Below, one piece after another: positions 52,299 to 62,434 of a stretch of 64,000 nt of DNA. The stretch comes from Cytophagales bacterium. GTDB lineage: Bacteria > Bacteroidota > Bacteroidia > Cytophagales > Thermoflexibacteraceae. Within the stretch, counting starts at the first letter, position 1. Each line of letters opens with the position of its first letter. The notes beneath the pieces are model-generated. The model was not told where the DNA came from, did no database searches, and saw nothing but the letters and a program-made list of their open reading frames with translations. Location: positions 1 through 64,000 of the forward strand of contig JAAFJS010000001.1 in the NCBI GenBank assembly GCA_013298985.1. The letters are read 5' to 3'. The translations under genes and the position numbers were made by a program.

Positions 52299-53969
52299 AT
52301 GAGTGATACGAACGAAAAAATAATATTTTCTATGGCGGGTGTAAGTAAAATCTTCCCTCCACAAAAACAAGTTTTAAAAAATATCTACCTCTCTTTTTTC
52401 TATGGCGCAAAGATTGGCGTACTTGGTCTGAATGGCTCTGGGAAGTCTTCTTTGCTCAAAATCATTGCAGGACTTGACAAAAGCTACATTGGCGAAGTGG
52501 TGTTTTCTCAAAATTATAGCATTGGCTTCTTAGAGCAAGAGCCTATCCTTGACCCCAGCAAAACGGTCAGGCAGGTAGTAGAAGAAGGCGTACAATCCAT
52601 TATTGATTTGCTCAAAGAGTTCGAGGAAATTAATGAAAAATTTGCTGACCCTGATGCCGATTTTGACAAATTGATGGCGCGACAGGCACTCGTCCAAGAT
52701 AAGCTCGACCAAGCGGGCGCATGGGAACTGGACACGCGCTTAGAGAAGGCGATGGACGCACTCCGCACGCCCCCCGAAGAGGCTATCATTGGCAACCTCT
52801 CTGGTGGTGAAAAACGTCGCGTTGCCCTTTGTCGCTTACTCCTTCAAGAGCCTGACGTACTGCTACTTGACGAGCCTACCAACCACCTTGACGCAGAATC
52901 TGTGCATTGGCTGGAACAGCACTTGCAGCAGTACAAAGGAACAGTCATTGCAGTTACACACGACCGTTATTTCTTGGACAATGTGGCGGGCTGGATTTTG
53001 GAACTGGATAGAGGCGAGGGAATCCCTTGGAAAGGCAATTATTCCTCTTGGTTAGAACAAAAACAAAACCGATTGGCGCAAGAGGAAAAACAAGAATCCA
53101 AACGCCAAAAAACCTTACAACGCGAACTCGAATGGGTGCGTATGTCGCCCAAAGCGCGCAATGTAAAGCAAAAAGCAAGGCTGAGTTCGTATGAAAAGCT
53201 GTTGGGTGAAGATGCAAAGGAAAAAGAGGAAAAATTGGAACTTTATATTCCCCAAGGACCCCGATTGGGCAATAAAGTTATTGAGGCGCACAATATCTCG
53301 AAGGCGTATGGCGATAAATTATTGATTGAAAACTTTAGCTTTTCCTTGCCTCCTGCGGGGATTGTAGGCATTGTAGGTCCTAATGGTGCAGGCAAAACCA
53401 CACTTTTTAAGATGATTACAGGCTTGGTACAGCCTGATACTGGCACTTTTGAGGTAGGCTCAACGGTCAAATATGCCTACGTCGACCAAGAGCATGATGA
53501 CTTAGACCCCAACAAAACGGTGTGGGAAACCATCACTGGTGGCACAGAATTGATGAGAATAGGCGATAAGGAAGTAAACTCACGCGCCTATGTGAGCAAG
53601 TTCAATTTTAGTGGAAATGACCAACAGAAAAAAGTAGGGCAACTCTCTGGTGGTGAGCGCAATAGGGCGCACTTGGCAATCACCATCAAGCAGGCGGCAA
53701 ACTTGCTACTGCTCGACGAGCCTACCAACGACTTGGACGTGAACACCTTGCGTGCCTTAGAAGAAGCCTTAGAAAACTTTGCGGGCTGTGCAGTGGTTAT
53801 CTCGCACGACCGTTGGTTTTTGGATAGAATCACTACCCATATCATTGCTTTTGAGGGAGATTCTCAGGTGCGCTTCTTTGAAGGCAATTTCTCTGATTAT
53901 GAGGAATTTAAGAAAAAACAAGATGGCTATACAGAGCCTAAACGAATCAGGTATAAGAAATTGACATAA
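52299..53969 (+). CDS. ettA: Energy-dependent translational throttle protein EttA
   Basis: A 556-residue ABC-F protein that binds the ribosomal E site. Both ABC domains are complete: GLNGSGKSSLLK, LSGGEKRRVALCRLL and LLLDEPTNHLDAESV in the first, and GPNGAGKTTLFKM, LSGGERNRAHLAITI and LLLDEPTNDLDVNTL in the second. The linker region (YSSWLEQKQNRLAQEEKQESKRQKTLQREL, about 245-275) is the P-site-interacting part. It has the length and order of EttA and lacks the extra C-terminal coiled coil of Uup. Confidence 0.95.
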   Translation: MSDTNEKIIFSMAGVSKIFPPQKQVLKNIYLSFFYGAKIGVLGLNGSGKSSLLKIIAGLDKSYIGEVVFSQNYSIGFLEQEPILDPSKTVRQVVEEGVQSIIDLLKEFEEINEKFADPDADFDKLMARQALVQDKLDQAGAWELDTRLEKAMDALRTPPEEAIIGNLSGGEKRRVALCRLLLQEPDVLLLDEPTNHLDAESVHWLEQHLQQYKGTVIAVTHDRYFLDNVAGWILELDRGEGIPWKGNYSSWLEQKQNRLAQEEKQESKRQKTLQRELEWVRMSPKARNVKQKARLSSYEKLLGEDAKEKEEKLELYIPQGPRLGNKVIEAHNISKAYGDKLLIENFSFSLPPAGIVGIVGPNGAGKTTLFKMITGLVQPDTGTFEVGSTVKYAYVDQEHDDLDPNKTVWETITGGTELMRIGDKEVNSRAYVSKFNFSGNDQQKKVGQLSGGERNRAHLAITIKQAANLLLLDEPTNDLDVNTLRALEEALENFAGCAVVISHDRWFLDRITTHIIAFEGDSQVRFFEGNFSDYEEFKKKQDGYTEPKRIRYKKLT

Positions 53970-54039
53970 GGAATGAAGGCTAATAAAAACACAAGCTAAT
54001 TTTCTAACATAATAATAATTTAACCTTTAATATTTATAC

Positions 54040-54591
54040 ATGAATTTATCATTCAAACATTTCCTTTTATTGACAGCAATTATTTTTTTTGCAAGCTGTA
54101 ACGCGACTACAAATACTAAATCAGCGACAGCTTCGCCAGAGTTAAATGAAAAATTTAAGTCTATTGCACGACAAGAGAACATAGATTTCTACAAAAAAGA
54201 CATTCAAGCTTGGAGTAAACATTTTTTACATTCTAATGCTGTTTATTGGATTTGTGTAGAAGATGATGTTACACTAAGAGCAACAGGCTGGGACGATTTA
54301 AACCAATTTGTAAGTCAATGGATGAAAGAAAATCCAATACCAGACTCTGACACTTTATTAAAACAAGATACGATTGATGACTTTCAGGTCGAATTATCAA
54401 ATGAACTTGCTTTCGTAAGGTATAAGAAAAACCACATGATGCCTGACGGAAAGATAAAGGTACTTCTTGAGAGCAGAACGTTTAAACTTGTAGAAAACGA
54501 GTGGAAAATAGTAGGAATGACCTCAGCACCAGGTTATGCAACCCCCAAAAGTGTAGCAAATATTTTTATACATAATGATGTACAAAAGTAA
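54040..54591 (+). CDS. SnoaL/DUF4440-like lipoprotein
   Basis: A 183-residue protein with a lipoprotein signal (FLLLTAIIFFASC, Cys21). The body (about 45-175) has the cone-shaped alpha+beta order of the NTF2/SnoaL fold, with a YKKDIQAWSKHFLHSNAVYWI opening and a FKLVENEWKIVGMTSAPG ending as in DUF4440-like proteins. The catalytic residues of the known enzymes in the fold are not conserved in an obvious way. It stands alone, on the outer membrane or periplasmic side. Confidence 0.7.
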   Translation: MNLSFKHFLLLTAIIFFASCNATTNTKSATASPELNEKFKSIARQENIDFYKKDIQAWSKHFLHSNAVYWICVEDDVTLRATGWDDLNQFVSQWMKENPIPDSDTLLKQDTIDDFQVELSNELAFVRYKKNHMMPDGKIKVLLESRTFKLVENEWKIVGMTSAPGYATPKSVANIFIHNDVQK

Positions 54592-54686
54592 GAACTCAAA
54601 GTATTAACATAGCAAAATCAACAATTTAACACACTCATTACGAGAACGTTAAATTGCTGATTTTATAAAAAAGGTAATCAAAAAAA

Positions 54687-55277
54687 CTACAAAATCCAAG
54701 TCGTTTTTTCTTGGATTGGTTTTCTTTCTCCATCTGGCGAGGGAGTGGCGATGCTGCCTATGTAAAAGAAACCGAGTAATTTATCCTTTTCACCCAAGCC
54801 AAAAAATTCTTTTGCTTCTTCTAAATAAGTTACACCTCCACTACTCCAATATGCTCCTAATCCGTAAGCCGTTGCGGTCAAGTACATATTTTGTACAGCG
54901 CAGGCAACTGCCTCTATTTCTTCTATTTCAGGAATTTTTTCTACTTTCTGCCTTTGCATCACTATCGCAATGATGTGGGAAGCAAGCAAAGGCTCATTTT
55001 TCATTTTTTCGTATTTTTCAGGGTTAAATTTCTCAGGTGGCGTAACTTTTTTATACAACTCTGCCTGAAAATCTGCGAATTGTAGCAATCCACCCTCGGC
55101 AAAAACAAAAAAACGCCAAGGCTCAGTTTTTCCATGAGTAGGTGCCCAGTTTGCGTTTTCCAAGATTTGCTCAATGATTGTGGTGGCTACTTTTTCTCCT
55201 GAATATTGGCGCGGAAAAATAGAACGGCGATTACGAATTAAATGATTGATTTCTTGAATGTCATACGAAAATTGCAT
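54687..55277 (-). CDS. Nitroreductase family protein
   Basis: A 196-residue flavoenzyme of the nitroreductase fold. The FMN-binding start (IRNRRSIFPRQYSGE), ANWAPTHGKTEPWRFFVF and the GLGAYWSSGGVTYLEEAKEFFGL-type segment are in place. This is a small single-domain form (like YdjA). The reduced substrate is not known. It ends 60 bases before no obvious partner. Confidence 0.92.
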   Translation of the reverse strand: MQFSYDIQEINHLIRNRRSIFPRQYSGEKVATTIIEQILENANWAPTHGKTEPWRFFVFAEGGLLQFADFQAELYKKVTPPEKFNPEKYEKMKNEPLLASHIIAIVMQRQKVEKIPEIEEIEAVACAVQNMYLTATAYGLGAYWSSGGVTYLEEAKEFFGLGEKDKLLGFFYIGSIATPSPDGERKPIQEKTTWIL

Positions 55278-55336
55278 TTGTTTCTATTTTAGATTTGATG
55301 TAATTATACTTTTTAAAATAAATATCTCATTATCAA

Positions 55337-55909
55337 CTACTTTATCAATATTCCATTTTCTATTCTATCTTGCTGAATAATAAAATTGGCAAGCATAATC
55401 ATAGCAACAACCCTATAAAACTCATTTTCAAAGTCTTTCATCACAAAATGTGTTACAATAGCATTAGCTATTATCTCAGGCGAAATGATATTATTACTGA
55501 CCCCAATAGTGTCCATTATAGAGATTATATACTTAAGTTTCGTATTTGCTAAATCTGATGAATCAGCATATATATCATTTCGACATACAATCCCTGCTGG
55601 AAGATTATCAATTAATTGTAACTCTTTGATTAGATTTTTATTATAAAGGATACGCTGTGCATCAGGATTTTTTAAGTTTTCAATGAAGCGAATATAACTT
55701 CTTGCTGATTTATTCTTCAAAATACCATATTTGATATACACTTTCTCAAGTTCTTCTATAGCCATTTTTACCTCTTGCTTTTTCCCTAATTCTTCCAAGT
55801 GATTATAAAAACACAGAAGTATTTTTTCCTCCACAGCATAATCATATTGTGATTCACAACCGCAAAATAAGAGGCATAATCCTATATATAAAACCTTTAT
55901 TTTATTCAT
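55337..55909 (-). CDS. Hypothetical lipoprotein
   Basis: A 190-residue protein with a lipoprotein signal (LYIGLCLLFCGCES, Cys18). The body is almost all helical, with the amphipathic stretches KKQEVKMAIEELEKVYIKYG and FENEFYRVVAMIMLANFIIQQ. No family is recognised. It is AT-rich compared with its neighbours, which might mean transfer or weak constraint. It lies 34 bases upstream of nothing on the same strand except the glyoxalase-like gene. Confidence 0.6.
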   Translation of the reverse strand: MNKIKVLYIGLCLLFCGCESQYDYAVEEKILLCFYNHLEELGKKQEVKMAIEELEKVYIKYGILKNKSARSYIRFIENLKNPDAQRILYNKNLIKELQLIDNLPAGIVCRNDIYADSSDLANTKLKYIISIMDTIGVSNNIISPEIIANAIVTHFVMKDFENEFYRVVAMIMLANFIIQQDRIENGILIK

Positions 55910-55942
55910 AAGTTTCAGTAAATCAATTAGATAAAAAATATC

Positions 55943-56293
55943 TCACTCCCCAATGTGCCAGCATACACCCGCGATGTCAATCAGATTCACCTCTCTCCCA
56001 TACGGAAATTCGGTAGGTGCTTGCAATTTTATGCCAAATTTCTTATCCAAATTTTTAGCATTAATTTTCTGCCAAAACTCATCTAAGTTGCTGACAGTGA
56101 GGCGAATCATCAAGTTTTCCGCCATTTCTTTATTTTCATAGCGTTGTAAAATAAACTTACACGTATCTCTCTCAAAACCAATGTAATCGCCACCGTCCCA
56201 AGTGATTTGGAAGCCAAGCTCCACAAACAGTGCCTTGGATTCCTCAAAGCGACTCCCAGATGGGATAAATGGTTCTATACTATTGAATTTCAT
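55943..56293 (-). CDS. Glyoxalase/bleomycin-resistance family protein
   Basis: A 116-residue protein with the vicinal-oxygen-chelate fold: SIEPFIPSGSRFEESKALFVELGFQITWDGGDYIGF followed by a strand pair and VNLIDIAGVCWHIGE at the end. The metal-binding His/Glu are only partly seen (H at residue 114, E at 116). Substrate unknown. It is preceded upstream by the dispersed GC-rich repeat at 56393-56474. Confidence 0.8.
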   Translation of the reverse strand: MKFNSIEPFIPSGSRFEESKALFVELGFQITWDGGDYIGFERDTCKFILQRYENKEMAENLMIRLTVSNLDEFWQKINAKNLDKKFGIKLQAPTEFPYGREVNLIDIAGVCWHIGE

Positions 56294-56392
56294 GGTTTTA
56301 CAATTTTATATCAACTTAAATAAACTCCATTTAGAAAATTGTATTTCTCTTTTCCTGCTTTTATATTTGGTGATGATTCTAATTGTATGATA

Positions 56393-56474
56393 ACTTCCTC
56401 CCACCCCCAGCACTGCGCCCCCAAAGTGGGCGAAAAGGCTGTTTTCCCCCTTCGGAGGGGGTAGGGGGAGGTGA
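56393..56474. repeat. Dispersed GC-rich repeat, copy 2
   Basis: CCCCCAGCACTGCGCCC, then AAAAGGCTGTTTTCCCCC, the palindrome CCCCCTTCGGAGGGGG and a GGGGGAGG end. Related in order and sequence to the copy at 23645-23751, which is in the opposite orientation and more worn. The right end pairs with the left end (CCTCCCACCCCC), so the whole can fold. Confidence 0.7.
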
Positions 56475-56635
56475 AATTTTGAATATCATACATTTGAAAG
56501 CATTACCTTACATTTATCAAGTGCAAACAAATATAATCCATTTTTTCATACTTTATTACTTTTTGGGGTAAAACCATATTTCTTTGCAATTATTTGATTT
56601 TCATATAGTTGTATTTTAAAAAATCATTCCCACCA

Positions 56636-57625
56636 TCATTCCCTCATTTTTGCTAACTCCAACAGTTCCATTGCGGCATTGACTGCGTGAAGCTCGCTAT
56701 TTTCTACTTTTTGTTCTATTTCAGTCAATGATTTTTGGATAGTGGCATGGTTGTAAAACTGACTTTCCAACTGCGTTCTGATGACCTCGTGTAGCCATGC
56801 TTTGTTTTGCAGTTGGCGTTTTTTGACAAACCAACCGTTGCTTTTAACCAAATTTTGATACTCAGTTATCAAAGTCCAAATTTGGTCTAAACCCTTCGTT
56901 GTCAGGGCAGAGCAAGTCAGCACTTTGGGATACCAGCCGTTTTCAGAGGGGGAAAGTAGGTGCAAGGCGGATTGGTATTCTGCCTGAGCCAAGCGTGCTT
57001 TCTTTTCATTGTCTTCATCGGCTTTGGTAATCGCCACAGCATCAGCCATTTCCATAATTCCTTTTTTGATGCCTTGCAGTTCATCACCCGCGCCCGCAAG
57101 CATGAGCAAGAGAAAAAAATCAGTCATATTGCTTACACTGGTTTCGGACTGCCCAACGCCCACTGTTTCTATCAAAATCACTTCGAAGCCCGCCGCCTCA
57201 CAGAGCAACATGGTTTCGCGAGTTTTTCTGCTTACACCGCCCAGCGAAGTGCCTGCGGGGGAAGGTCTGATAAACGCCAAAGGATTGCGCCCAAGTTCTT
57301 CCATGCGTGTTTTGTCGCCCATGATGCTTCCGCCTGTACGCTGACTGGTAGGGTCTATTGCCAGCACCGCCAATTTTTTTCCTAAATGGGTGATGAGCTT
57401 CCCCCAAGCCTCGATAAATGTACTTTTGCCTACGCCTGGTACGCCCGTAATGCCTATGCGAATGGCATTGCCTGTGTATGGAAGCAAAGCCTCTATCAGC
57501 TCAGAGGCGAGCCGTTTATCCGAAGCTAACTCACTTTCTATGAGAGTGATAGCTCTACTAAGTACAAAACGATTTTGCGATTTGATGCCTTCTACGTATT
57601 CATTGATGGATAGACGTTTGCTCAT
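56636..57625 (-). CDS. meaB: Methylmalonyl-CoA mutase chaperone GTPase MeaB
   Basis: A 329-residue G3E GTPase (ArgK/MeaB family) that loads and protects the adenosylcobalamin of methylmalonyl-CoA mutase. Walker A GVPGVGKSTFIEA (about 61-73), DPTSQRTGGSIMGDKTRM and the ETVGVGQSE motif are in place. The N-terminal helices and the C-terminal dimer segment are of normal length. The mutase genes are not in the window. Confidence 0.93.
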   Translation of the reverse strand: MSKRLSINEYVEGIKSQNRFVLSRAITLIESELASDKRLASELIEALLPYTGNAIRIGITGVPGVGKSTFIEAWGKLITHLGKKLAVLAIDPTSQRTGGSIMGDKTRMEELGRNPLAFIRPSPAGTSLGGVSRKTRETMLLCEAAGFEVILIETVGVGQSETSVSNMTDFFLLLMLAGAGDELQGIKKGIMEMADAVAITKADEDNEKKARLAQAEYQSALHLLSPSENGWYPKVLTCSALTTKGLDQIWTLITEYQNLVKSNGWFVKKRQLQNKAWLHEVIRTQLESQFYNHATIQKSLTEIEQKVENSELHAVNAAMELLELAKMRE

Positions 57626-57723
57626 AGGTCTGATTTTCCTTACAATAAAAACGGTCAGACGATTTGATGCCGCCAGACCGTTTGAGAGATTTGATTAAAA
57701 AAACTTCTTATAAAAATATTTTA

Positions 57724-58782
57724 CTAATTATTTCGTGGTCTTAAAGGCTGAATTTTTGGTGTTTTGCGTTTGTAAAGTGGATTCTTCTTATTGTAAGTAG
57801 GTCCTGGATTGGACGGGTGTTCCATTTTGCGCTTAATATTTGTATTCGTCCTGTTTTTGGGCGCGCCATAAACCCTACTTTTGAGGAAACCAAATTTGTA
57901 ACCAAGCATAATTTCGTTGGTGCCTCCCGCAAACCCTTGTAATGCGCCTGTGGAAAAGTCGCGAGAGTAGCCAAAGCGTAAGTTGTTGATACTCACACCT
58001 GCACCTACTACTGCGCCGTAGTCCATGCGGTAGGCGGCATTGCCCCAAATCATGTTATTAAAGGTATATTGCACACCAAAATCTAACTGTGCGGGCGTGT
58101 TTTGGACGTAGCGCGCCATAATCATAGGCTCTACGCGGTGCATTTCGTCATACGTTTTCAGCGTACATCTGGCTGTAAGCAAATAGTGCGGTTGGAGTCG
58201 CAAATTATTATCTGCTTCGTCTATTGACCTGATGCCTCCATTCAGGAACTGAGGAATGGAAAAACCAATTTGGAATTTGTCTTTGAAAATATAGTTCATA
58301 CCAAAAGCAAATTCCATAGACATATAATTGCCAGTGTTACTCAAAATTTTTGGGTCGTTGGGGTGCAAAATATATGCCTTATTAAAATCAATGCTTGTTT
58401 GATTAAAACCGCCAGACAAACCAAAAGAAAAATAGGACGTGTTTTCGTACAAGCTAAAAATATGGTAGGCATAGCTGAACATGACTTTGTTCTGCCTAAA
58501 AATACCAATATTGTCTTGATAAGCATTGATACCTATCCCACTTCTCGACTCAAAAAAAGGCAAATCAAGCGTAACTAAGCTGGTCGTGGGCGCACCTTCG
58601 ATGCCGTCCCACTGATTGCGGTAGGTAACATTGACAGAACCAAATTTGTCTAAACCAGCCCAAGCGGGGTTGTAAATAAATGGATTAGCAAAATACTGGC
58701 TATAAAGCGGAATCTGCTGGGCAAGCGTTTTTCCACCCAAAGCAACAAGTATAATCCCTACAAAAAGAATCTTCTTCATCAT
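57724..58782 (-). CDS. PorP/SprF family type IX secretion membrane protein
   Basis: A 352-residue outer-membrane barrel. The signal peptide (ILFVGIILVALGGKTLAQ) is followed by the family opening IPLYSQYFANPFIYNPAWAG and a VNVTYRNQWDGIEGAPTTS segment, the hallmark of PorP/SprF. The C-terminal tail is basic and disordered (NRTNTNIKRKMEHPSNPGP). In Flavobacterium, SprF holds the SprB adhesin on the surface after type IX export. The gene lies about 120 bases downstream of the giant CHU_C protein on the same strand, which is the arrangement of sprB and sprF. Confidence 0.93.
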   Translation of the reverse strand: MMKKILFVGIILVALGGKTLAQQIPLYSQYFANPFIYNPAWAGLDKFGSVNVTYRNQWDGIEGAPTTSLVTLDLPFFESRSGIGINAYQDNIGIFRQNKVMFSYAYHIFSLYENTSYFSFGLSGGFNQTSIDFNKAYILHPNDPKILSNTGNYMSMEFAFGMNYIFKDKFQIGFSIPQFLNGGIRSIDEADNNLRLQPHYLLTARCTLKTYDEMHRVEPMIMARYVQNTPAQLDFGVQYTFNNMIWGNAAYRMDYGAVVGAGVSINNLRFGYSRDFSTGALQGFAGGTNEIMLGYKFGFLKSRVYGAPKNRTNTNIKRKMEHPSNPGPTYNKKNPLYKRKTPKIQPLRPRNN

Positions 58783-58903
58783 TTAATATGTTTCTTGTTT
58801 ATATTCGTTGTTCCTTGTCTGTGGTTTCTTGTTCGTTTTCTATGAAAAATCAGGGAAAATGAACAAGAAACGCAAAGCATAGGAATAAAACAAAGTGAGT
58901 TTG

Positions 58904-61900
58904 CTAATTGATTATCGAGAATGACCCCTTCTTCGGTCGGTTGGTCAGCCCAAACTGTATCACGTAGAAATAAACGCCTGTTGGTAGCATTTCGCCATTA
59001 ATCGTTCCGTCCCAGTCATTTTTATAATTTTTACGTTGTAAAATTTCTTTTCCCCAACGGTTAAAAATCAAAATACTGTTTTCTGGATAGAGTTCTAAGT
59101 TTTTGACAAACAAGAAGTCGTTGAGTCCGTCCCCATTGGGCGTAATCACATCTACCACGTCTACATCAGCTTCGTTGTTTACACGCACCAACACGCTATC
59201 TACATTTCTACAACCTGCCGCATCTATACCCGTAACGATATAAGTGGTGGTGATTCGTGGACTTGCGATTGGCGTAGCCGTTGAGTCCCTGTCCAGTCCT
59301 TCCTTGGGTCGCCACACGAAGGAACTTGCCCCCGTAGCTAAGAGCCTGACTCCAAAACCAATGGTTACAGAGGTGTCTTTGCCTGCATCTACTTTGGGTA
59401 ATTCTAACAAACGAATAGGTACTGACAAACTGGTATCACTGAAACACTTATTTTTGGTAATTCGACGATAATAACTTGTCGAATCTGGAATCGGCGGTGC
59501 AAGGTCGCGAGCAACTGCACGTGTGATATTTTCCCATTTTTTTCTGTCTTTGGAAACCTGCCACTGATACTCAAACACGCCTACATTGTCTGTGGGTCTT
59601 GTTCCTTTCAAGGTATCAGGCTGAATCCCGCGACAAGCTATTAAACCTGTACCTATGATTCTATTGTTGGTAACTGGCTCATTAACAGCAATTAATACCG
59701 TATTACTTGTGTCAGAAAAACAAGAGGTTTGTACTATCCTTCTAAATTTGGTGCTTCGCAACAAATCTGGTGTATAATTTCGTGTGTTGGCAATCGTTTT
59801 CCAAGTGCTGTCTGTAACGTTTTGTTGCCAGATATACACATATTTGCCATCACCGCCTGTGGGCAATGAACCCGCCAAACTGTCTGCTTTTGCGCCCAAA
59901 CAAAGTTCTTGGTTATCTCTGATGATGTTATTTCTTACTTTGTTTACAAAATCAATTTTGATGACATTACTGGTATCTGTTCCGCATTGACGCGCAGTAA
60001 CGATACGGCGGTAATAAGAAACGCGTGTAATGCCTTGTGGTTTAAAGTTTTGTAATGTATCTGCCAATGACCACGTTTTGAGTGAATCCGTAGAAACCTG
60101 CCAGCGATATTTGTAGCCGCCTCCGCCACCTATGGGTACGAAGCCAGTGATTTCTCCTATATTTTGACCTTCGCAAATACCTTGATTGCCACGAATGATG
60201 TTGTTTTCAATCCCTGAAACAGTAGTGATGGTAACAACATTGCTGATATTGAGTTTACAGCCATTATCGACTACACGACGATAAAATAATTTGCCAACTA
60301 CGCCTCTCTTGGGTGGACCATAATTCAATTTATTCCCCGCCGAGTCTATTCTTGCCCAGTTGATGGAGTCAGGCGAAGTTTGCCAAATATATTTGAAAAA
60401 ACCTTTTCCTTCGGGCTTGGTAGCTCGTAAGGAGTCCGCAGGAATCGTGGTACAGTTTAGCTGATTGAGGCTTGTGATTCGGTTTACACCAAAGGCAAAT
60501 GCTCTGGCAACCACCAATATATTACTTGTATCTGAATAACACAAACTTCTGACTATTCTTCGGAAATAAGTGGTATCCGTAACATTATCAAGCACTAAGC
60601 GCAAAGAATCGCCGCGATTATTCCAATTTCTCCTGTCCAAAGAGGTCTGCCAAGTGTATCGATAATTGCCGCCGCCATTGATAGGAACATTGCCTGTCAG
60701 TCTAACTTTGGTCGTATCTCCATCACAATAAACGGGCGTATTTACCTGTATTCTATTATTGGCAATCAATGGAAAAATAGCCACCGTAACCGTATTACTT
60801 GTATCTTTTTTACAAATACTGGTAACTATTCGGCGGAAATAGGTCGTTTTGGTCAGCTTGAGTTCAGGATAGAATCGGAGCATGGTATCTGCTTTGGTCG
60901 CAGTATCAGCACGCGTCCATGTCTTTTTGTCCAGAGATGCCTGCCATTGGAACTTATAATTAATGGTATCTTTTTTGGAAGCACCCGTAGTATCCATCAA
61001 TACAGCTATTTTTGCTAAGGGGCAGATAGATTGGTCTTTGCCCACCACATTTGCGCCAAAAGGCTTTACAATCGTAACTTTGAGTAGCGCACTGGTATCT
61101 TTGAAACAAGATTTATCACTAACGATTCGTCTAAAATACGTGGTTTCTAATAAGTCGATTGGTTTATAGTTTTCAGAGCCGTCAGCATCTGTCCACTCTT
61201 TGAGATTGGTAGTGTATTGCCACTGATACGCATATCGTCCGTCGCCACCTGTAACTTTTCGTGTACTTCTGAATGTTTTTGCACTATCGCCCAAGCATAT
61301 CGTTTGGCTGACACCCACTGTATTATTTGCCAATTTTCGGAAATACTTGATAGTGATGATGTTACTGGTATCATTTACGCAGCGTCCATCACTGGAAATC
61401 CTTCTAAAATAAGTTACCGTATCAGGGAGAGAGCCAATTCGTAAATTTTGTCCAATGCCTATATTTGTCCAATTTTTTCTATCAATGCCGCGTTGCCACT
61501 GAAAAGTTAATGCTGTTCCCTTCGAGCCTGTGGGTAGCGTACCTTGCAAGGTAGGGAAAGGTTGCCCTTCGCATATACTTTGGTCTTTGTCAATCCTACT
61601 GCCCACTATGCGGCAGGGATTGATAATGATGGTCAGTTTTCGATAAAAAATCAAACCAGGCACGCGTGAGTTTGATATTTGTAATAAATATTTTCCTTCT
61701 TGCGTATTTTTTGTGGCATCAGCAATGTTCAGCTTGGCTTCGGGGCTTGGCGAACTCAGCGAAGTACCCGCCCTAAACCATTGATAGAGATTATTTGCGC
61801 CACTCAGCATTATCGAGTAGGCAAATGCGTCGCCCTCGTTAATCGTGATGGTACTGTCTTTGGTCGTACTCATGCCGATTTTGACTGCCACGCCCAGCGT

Positions 61901-62434
61901 ATCCTTTTCCATGCCATCAGGCAAGTAGGTAAACGTAGAAAACTTGCCCACATTTGGCTCCAAACTGCCAAAACCCAACTGGTTATTATTGACAATCACA
62001 GACCCCAGCGTGGTAATCTTGGTTAGGTCAGGAATCGAGGTGAACTGGTTTTTGCTCAGGTTCAGCGTAGTCAGCTTGGTCAGGGTCGTCGCGATTCTTT
62101 CAGGCACTTTGCCCGTGAGCGCGTTATTCGAAAGGTTCAAAACGGTGAGTTCCGTTAGGTTCGCAATCGAGTCGGATAGCGAGCCAGTCATCTTGACTCC
62201 CGAAAGAATCAAACTGGTAACGCGACCACCCGTAAGCGTAACGCCACCCCAAGAGCTAATAGGCAAGGTCAAGTTCCAAGGCACACTTGCCAATCCCGTC
62301 CAAGATGCTCCTTTTGTCCTAAAATACAAGTTTCGCAGTGCCAAAGAATCTCCAGCCCTGTTTTGTGCTTCTGCTTCACCAGCAAACGCACCTATCAAGA
62401 AAATAAATAATAAGATAAATCTATACTTTTTCAC
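58904..62434 (-). CDS. Giant surface protein with Ig-like repeats and CHU_C tail
   Basis: A 1176-residue secreted protein. After the signal peptide (FILLFIFLIGAFAGEAEAQ) comes a leucine-rich repeat region (about 25-170, NLTELTVLNLSNNALTG). A short beta domain follows, then eight tandem repeats of about 85-95 residues (about 275-1010). Each repeat has a Cys, a YxWQ.S.D..W strand, a YFRRIV motif and an S-C-x-x-DTSN end. The tail (about 1080-1176) is the gliding/type IX CHU_C domain with ITPNGDGLNDFLFV, FNRWGKEI and GVYFYVI. Such a tail directs export by the type IX system. The PorP/SprF gene follows on the same strand. Confidence 0.93.
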   Translation of the reverse strand: MKKYRFILLFIFLIGAFAGEAEAQNRAGDSLALRNLYFRTKGASWTGLASVPWNLTLPISSWGGVTLTGGRVTSLILSGVKMTGSLSDSIANLTELTVLNLSNNALTGKVPERIATTLTKLTTLNLSKNQFTSIPDLTKITTLGSVIVNNNQLGFGSLEPNVGKFSTFTYLPDGMEKDTLGVAVKIGMSTTKDSTITINEGDAFAYSIMLSGANNLYQWFRAGTSLSSPSPEAKLNIADATKNTQEGKYLLQISNSRVPGLIFYRKLTIIINPCRIVGSRIDKDQSICEGQPFPTLQGTLPTGSKGTALTFQWQRGIDRKNWTNIGIGQNLRIGSLPDTVTYFRRISSDGRCVNDTSNIITIKYFRKLANNTVGVSQTICLGDSAKTFRSTRKVTGGDGRYAYQWQYTTNLKEWTDADGSENYKPIDLLETTYFRRIVSDKSCFKDTSALLKVTIVKPFGANVVGKDQSICPLAKIAVLMDTTGASKKDTINYKFQWQASLDKKTWTRADTATKADTMLRFYPELKLTKTTYFRRIVTSICKKDTSNTVTVAIFPLIANNRIQVNTPVYCDGDTTKVRLTGNVPINGGGNYRYTWQTSLDRRNWNNRGDSLRLVLDNVTDTTYFRRIVRSLCYSDTSNILVVARAFAFGVNRITSLNQLNCTTIPADSLRATKPEGKGFFKYIWQTSPDSINWARIDSAGNKLNYGPPKRGVVGKLFYRRVVDNGCKLNISNVVTITTVSGIENNIIRGNQGICEGQNIGEITGFVPIGGGGGYKYRWQVSTDSLKTWSLADTLQNFKPQGITRVSYYRRIVTARQCGTDTSNVIKIDFVNKVRNNIIRDNQELCLGAKADSLAGSLPTGGDGKYVYIWQQNVTDSTWKTIANTRNYTPDLLRSTKFRRIVQTSCFSDTSNTVLIAVNEPVTNNRIIGTGLIACRGIQPDTLKGTRPTDNVGVFEYQWQVSKDRKKWENITRAVARDLAPPIPDSTSYYRRITKNKCFSDTSLSVPIRLLELPKVDAGKDTSVTIGFGVRLLATGASSFVWRPKEGLDRDSTATPIASPRITTTYIVTGIDAAGCRNVDSVLVRVNNEADVDVVDVITPNGDGLNDFLFVKNLELYPENSILIFNRWGKEILQRKNYKNDWDGTINGEMLPTGVYFYVIQFGLTNRPKKGSFSIIN

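Noticed and set aside
58904..62434. Tandem DNA repeat with recent expansion
   Set aside because: The protein repeats are clearly homologous but diverged at the DNA level, so there is no sign of recent slippage.
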